Made by a program: the position numbers and the translations under genes | Assembly: GCA_965223115.1 (NCBI GenBank) | Contig: OZ244982.1 | Span: forward strand, 2,232,001-2,296,000 | Reading direction: 5' to 3' | Origin: CBDCUI01 sp965223115 | Lineage (GTDB): Bacteria; Pseudomonadota; Gammaproteobacteria; UBA4575 | Length of the DNA stretch: 64,000 bases | The notes under the pieces: model-generated | Told to the model about the DNA's origin: nothing | Databases searched by the model: none | Seen by the model: the letters and a program-made list of their open reading frames with translations, nothing else | In this document: positions 61,415 through 64,000 of the stretch, one piece after another | How positions within the stretch are numbered: the first letter of the stretch is position 1 | How the letters are laid out: each line of letters begins with the position of its first letter

Positions 61415-62086
61415 TTAAATATGGCCTAACTCTGCAAGTGATTGCACTGTATCACCCACCACTAAATGATCTAAAACTTTAATATCGATCAACAATAAAG
61501 CTTTGCTTAAAGTTTGTGTAAGTTCGATATCAACTTGGCTTGGGCTTGCATCTCCAGAAGGATGATTATGCGCAAGAATAATTGCATGTGCATTATGTTC
61601 AAGTGCTCTTTTTACAATCTCACGTGGATGTACTTCTGCCGAATGTAAGGTCCCACTAAACAATTCATCAAATTGAATTACACGATTTTTTACATCTAAA
61701 TACAAACATGCAAAGACTTCTTTTGTGTAATCACGCATTTTAAGTAACAAGTATTGCTTTGCTTCACTAGGATTATTAAGAGGGCCTTCACGGTTTAATG
61801 ATTCACGCAAAAATCTACGTGACATTTCTAAACAAGCTTGTAACTGTACATACTTTGCTTGACCTAATCCCTTTGCCTGACAAAAAGAGGGCAAATCCGT
61901 ACAAATCAAGTGCCGTAATCCACCAAACTCTTCGAGTAGATCACGCGCTAGATCAACAGCCGATTTCCCTTTCACACCGGTACGTAAAAAGATGGCTAAA
62001 AGTTCAGCATCAGATAATGATTCAGCACCACATTTTAATAAACGCTCACGAGGCCGCTCTAAGGCTGGCCAATCAGAAATTGCCAT
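61415..62086 (-). CDS. radC: RadC-family JAMM/MPN+ protein
   Basis: 223 residues. N-terminal helix-hairpin-helix part (DAELLAIFLRTGVKGKSAVDLARDLL) and the zinc metalloprotease-like motif EVHPREIVKRAL...AIILAHNHPSGDASPSQVD. The biochemical role is unclear in all bacteria. Divergent from coaBC, as in E. coli. Confidence 0.94.
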   Translation of the reverse strand: MAISDWPALERPRERLLKCGAESLSDAELLAIFLRTGVKGKSAVDLARDLLEEFGGLRHLICTDLPSFCQAKGLGQAKYVQLQACLEMSRRFLRESLNREGPLNNPSEAKQYLLLKMRDYTKEVFACLYLDVKNRVIQFDELFSGTLHSAEVHPREIVKRALEHNAHAIILAHNHPSGDASPSQVDIELTQTLSKALLLIDIKVLDHLVVGDTVQSLAELGHI

Positions 62087-62160
62087 ACTTCGTCCCCAAA
62101 ATAATTGACCTTATAGAATACTAGTCTAAAGACCAATGGTTATATACAGTTGGTAAATAG

Positions 62161-62177
62161 CGGTTAAAATTTAACCG
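62161..62177. promoter_or_regulatory. Palindrome in the radC-coaBC divergent promoter region
   Basis: CGGTTAAA-A-TTTAACCG, a perfect 8-bp inverted repeat 31 bases before the coaBC ATG. Suitable as an operator; no regulator recognised. Confidence 0.4.
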
Positions 62178-62207
62178 TTCTAGTTTAAATTTGCTAGACT
62201 TAGTCTT

Positions 62208-63467
62208 ATGTCTTTGAGTAATAAAAATATCTTACTAGGCGTTAGTGGCGGAATTGCCGCTTACAAAAGTGCGGAGTTGGTGCGTGAACTCATTCAGGCA
62301 GGTAGCCATGTGCGTGTGGTAATGACACCATCGGCACGAGAATTTATTACCCCTCTCACTTTCCAGGCTTTATCAGGTAATCCTGTGGCTTATGATGAAT
62401 TTAAAACAGCCGAGTCTGACCATGGCATGGATCACATTAATTTGGCACGTTGGGCCGACGCCATTTTGATTGCACCTGCCAGTGCCAATACCATTGCAAA
62501 ACTTGCTCACGGACGTGCAGATGATTTACTCAGCACAATATGTCTTGCCACTAAGGCGCCTATCGCATTAGCACCTGCAATGAACCAAGCGATGTGGTCA
62601 AATTCTGCAACACAAGATAACTGCGCACAATTAGAGAAACGTGGCGTAATTCTATTTGGGCCTGCCGCAGGAAAACAGGCTTGTGGAGAAACAGGTGAAG
62701 GACGTATGTTTGAGCCGGGACAGTTAATGCTTTCCTTATCTAATTTGTTCAGCACAGGAGAATTAACCGGCCTTAATGTTTTGCTCACTGCTGGACCAAC
62801 TAGGGAGTCTATAGACCCAGTACGTTACATAAGTAACCGTAGTTCAGGGCGTATGGGCTATGCCCTGGCTGAAGCTGCACGTGATGCTGGCGCCAATGTA
62901 CAGTTAATTTCTGGACCTGTACGCATTGACACACCTGAAGACATTCATTGTATTGAGGTAACCACTGCACTGGAAATGCTAAGTACAGTAGAACAACATA
63001 TAGAGGAACAACATATATTTATCTGTTGTGCGGCTGTAGCTGATTATCGCCCGGTTGCAAAACAAACAGAAAAGATAAAAAAATTACATGATGACTTGTC
63101 TCTAAATTTAGTACGCAACCCTGACATTATTGCTGAAGTTACCAAACGTGATCATCGCCCTTATGTAGTCGGCTTTGCCGCCGAAACACGTGAGCTTGAA
63201 AAGTATGCACTACAAAAATTAAACAATAAGCGACTCGATATGATTGCGGGAAATAATGTCGCAGATCCACATATTGGCTTTGATAGCGAAGAAAATGCTC
63301 TCGAAGTCTACTGGCCAGGTGGGCATTGCTCGCTTGAGCGTGATAAAAAAACTAAAATTGCACGTAGACTAATAACATTAATTGCAGAACGCTATGCAAG
63401 CACACAAAAAAGAAGCAATGTCACAATCCTTAAAAACATCAAAGACAGAAGTCAAAATCCTCGATAA
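62208..63467 (+). CDS. coaBC: Phosphopantothenoylcysteine decarboxylase / synthase
   Basis: Bifunctional coenzyme A enzyme, 419 residues. The N-terminal CoaC flavoprotein has GVSGGIAAYKSAELVREL, the active His in MDHINLARWAD, and PAMNQAMW. The C-terminal CoaB has LTAGPTRESIDPVRYISNRSSGRMG and the nucleotide-binding KIKK. Its end overlaps dut by 50 bases. Confidence 0.96.
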   Translation: MSLSNKNILLGVSGGIAAYKSAELVRELIQAGSHVRVVMTPSAREFITPLTFQALSGNPVAYDEFKTAESDHGMDHINLARWADAILIAPASANTIAKLAHGRADDLLSTICLATKAPIALAPAMNQAMWSNSATQDNCAQLEKRGVILFGPAAGKQACGETGEGRMFEPGQLMLSLSNLFSTGELTGLNVLLTAGPTRESIDPVRYISNRSSGRMGYALAEAARDAGANVQLISGPVRIDTPEDIHCIEVTTALEMLSTVEQHIEEQHIFICCAAVADYRPVAKQTEKIKKLHDDLSLNLVRNPDIIAEVTKRDHRPYVVGFAAETRELEKYALQKLNNKRLDMIAGNNVADPHIGFDSEENALEVYWPGGHCSLERDKKTKIARRLITLIAERYASTQKRSNVTILKNIKDRSQNPR

Positions 63468-63891
63468 CAGAATCGGCAAAGAAATCCCTCTTCCTACTTA
63501 TGCAACCTCAGGATCTGCAGGAATGGATTTACGTGCCTGTCTAGAAAAAGACATACAAATAAAACCTGGTGAAACAGTTTTAGTCCCTACTGGAATCTCT
63601 ATTTATATTCAAGATCCTGGCTTAGCTGCCACAATATTGCCACGCTCGGGTTTAGGCCATAAACATGGCATCGTGCTCGGTAATTTAGTTGGATTAATTG
63701 ATTCTGATTACCAGGGTCCATTGATGGTATCGCTTTGGAACCGCGGTTCACAAATATTTAATATAAATGTTGGTGATCGTATTGCACAATTAGTGATTGT
63801 CCCCATCGTACAAACTGAATTTGAAATTGTAGAAGAATTTACTGAAACCGATCGCGGTGCAGGTGGCTTTGGCCATACCGGTACTGCATAA
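63418..63891 (+). CDS. dut: dUTP pyrophosphatase
   Basis: Trimeric dUTPase, 157 residues from the ATG at 63418; an earlier TTG in frame is deeper inside coaBC. All five motifs are present: SAGMDLRA, PRSGLGHKHG, GLIDSDYQGPL (catalytic Asp), GDRIAQLVI and RGAGGFGHTG. Confidence 0.95.
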   Translation: MSQSLKTSKTEVKILDNRIGKEIPLPTYATSGSAGMDLRACLEKDIQIKPGETVLVPTGISIYIQDPGLAATILPRSGLGHKHGIVLGNLVGLIDSDYQGPLMVSLWNRGSQIFNINVGDRIAQLVIVPIVQTEFEIVEEFTETDRGAGGFGHTGTA

Positions 63892-63911
63892 CAAACTATT
63901 AATTTACTTTT

Positions 63912-64000
63912 ATGCATATAGATCAAAACATATTTCGCGCCTACGATATTCGTGGCATTGTAGAAACCGCTCTAACACCAGAAGTTGTAAAACTTATCGG
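63912..64000 (+). CDS. algC: Phosphomannomutase/phosphoglucomutase AlgC, 5' part only
   Basis: The gene runs off the window after 29 codons. The visible start has the diagnostic NIFRAYDIRGIVETALTPEVV. The order coaBC-dut-algC is common in gammaproteobacteria and supports the call. Confidence 0.85.
   Translation, partial: MHIDQNIFRAYDIRGIVETALTPEVVKLI

Noticed and set aside
1..64000. tRNA, rRNA or CRISPR loci
   Set aside because: No T-loop signatures within plausible cloverleaf contexts, no rRNA-like segments, and no regularly spaced direct repeats were seen by eye; a covariance-model scan was not possible.

Overview
The window is AT-rich chromosomal DNA that reads as a gammaproteobacterium. 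The evidence is gene order and protein type: def-fmt-DUF4390-ntrY-ntrX-trkA-trkH, hisBHAF-hisE-tatABC, comF beside bioB-bioF, radC divergent from coaBC-dut-algC, a homodimeric (AceE-type) pyruvate dehydrogenase E1, and outer-membrane porin and beta-barrel proteins. Housekeeping genes are tightly packed with 4-base ATGA overlaps. I see no rRNA, tRNA, CRISPR array, transposase or phage gene. The species cannot be named from this window.

Layout. 0.1-5.3 kb: a secreted EF-hand protein, a Tat-exported PhoX-type phosphatase, and an operon with a long YeiH-type transporter, a 43-residue membrane protein too short for usual ORF cut-offs, a universal stress protein and an unknown membrane-anchored protein. 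5.3-11.7 kb: aceE-aceF-ald (alanine to pyruvate to acetyl-CoA, with no lpd beside it) and a patatin phospholipase. 11.9-14.9 kb: a compact operon of TlpA-like thioredoxin, DUF4266 lipoprotein, DUF3570 outer-membrane barrel and a variant ApbE flavin transferase. This is the best candidate for an undescribed system. 15.2-23.8 kb: metY, unknown secreted proteins, a three-gene locus with a degenerate ExeA-like ATPase fused to TPR modules, and a major porin with an 810-base upstream region full of inverted repeats. 23.8-41.1 kb: a long minus-strand run covering glycolysis (gpmI), Tat export, histidine biosynthesis, D-Tyr-tRNA deacylation, potassium uptake, NtrYX signalling and formyl-Met metabolism. 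41.2-48.9 kb: plus-strand LysM lipoprotein, dprA, topA, tsaC, hemF, hemB.

48.9-55.5 kb is an accessory block. Single genes or pairs (lipoprotein, GNAT, Dps, macro domain, CBS, DUF2314-like, lipocalin-like and others) are separated by degenerate copies of an inverted repeat whose arms are AATGTCCGC and GCGGACATT. It looks like a cassette-style insertion hot spot but lacks the attC signatures of an integron. 56.2-64.0 kb returns to housekeeping: aroE, ubiA, comF, bioB, bioF, mscL, radC, coaBC, dut and the start of algC.

Common themes are an envelope redox arrangement (TlpA, ApbE, Tat export), nitrogen and carbon linkage (Ald, PDH, NtrYX), and aerobic heme and quinone synthesis (HemF, HemB, UbiA). 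Function calls come from reading motifs by eye; no database search was run.
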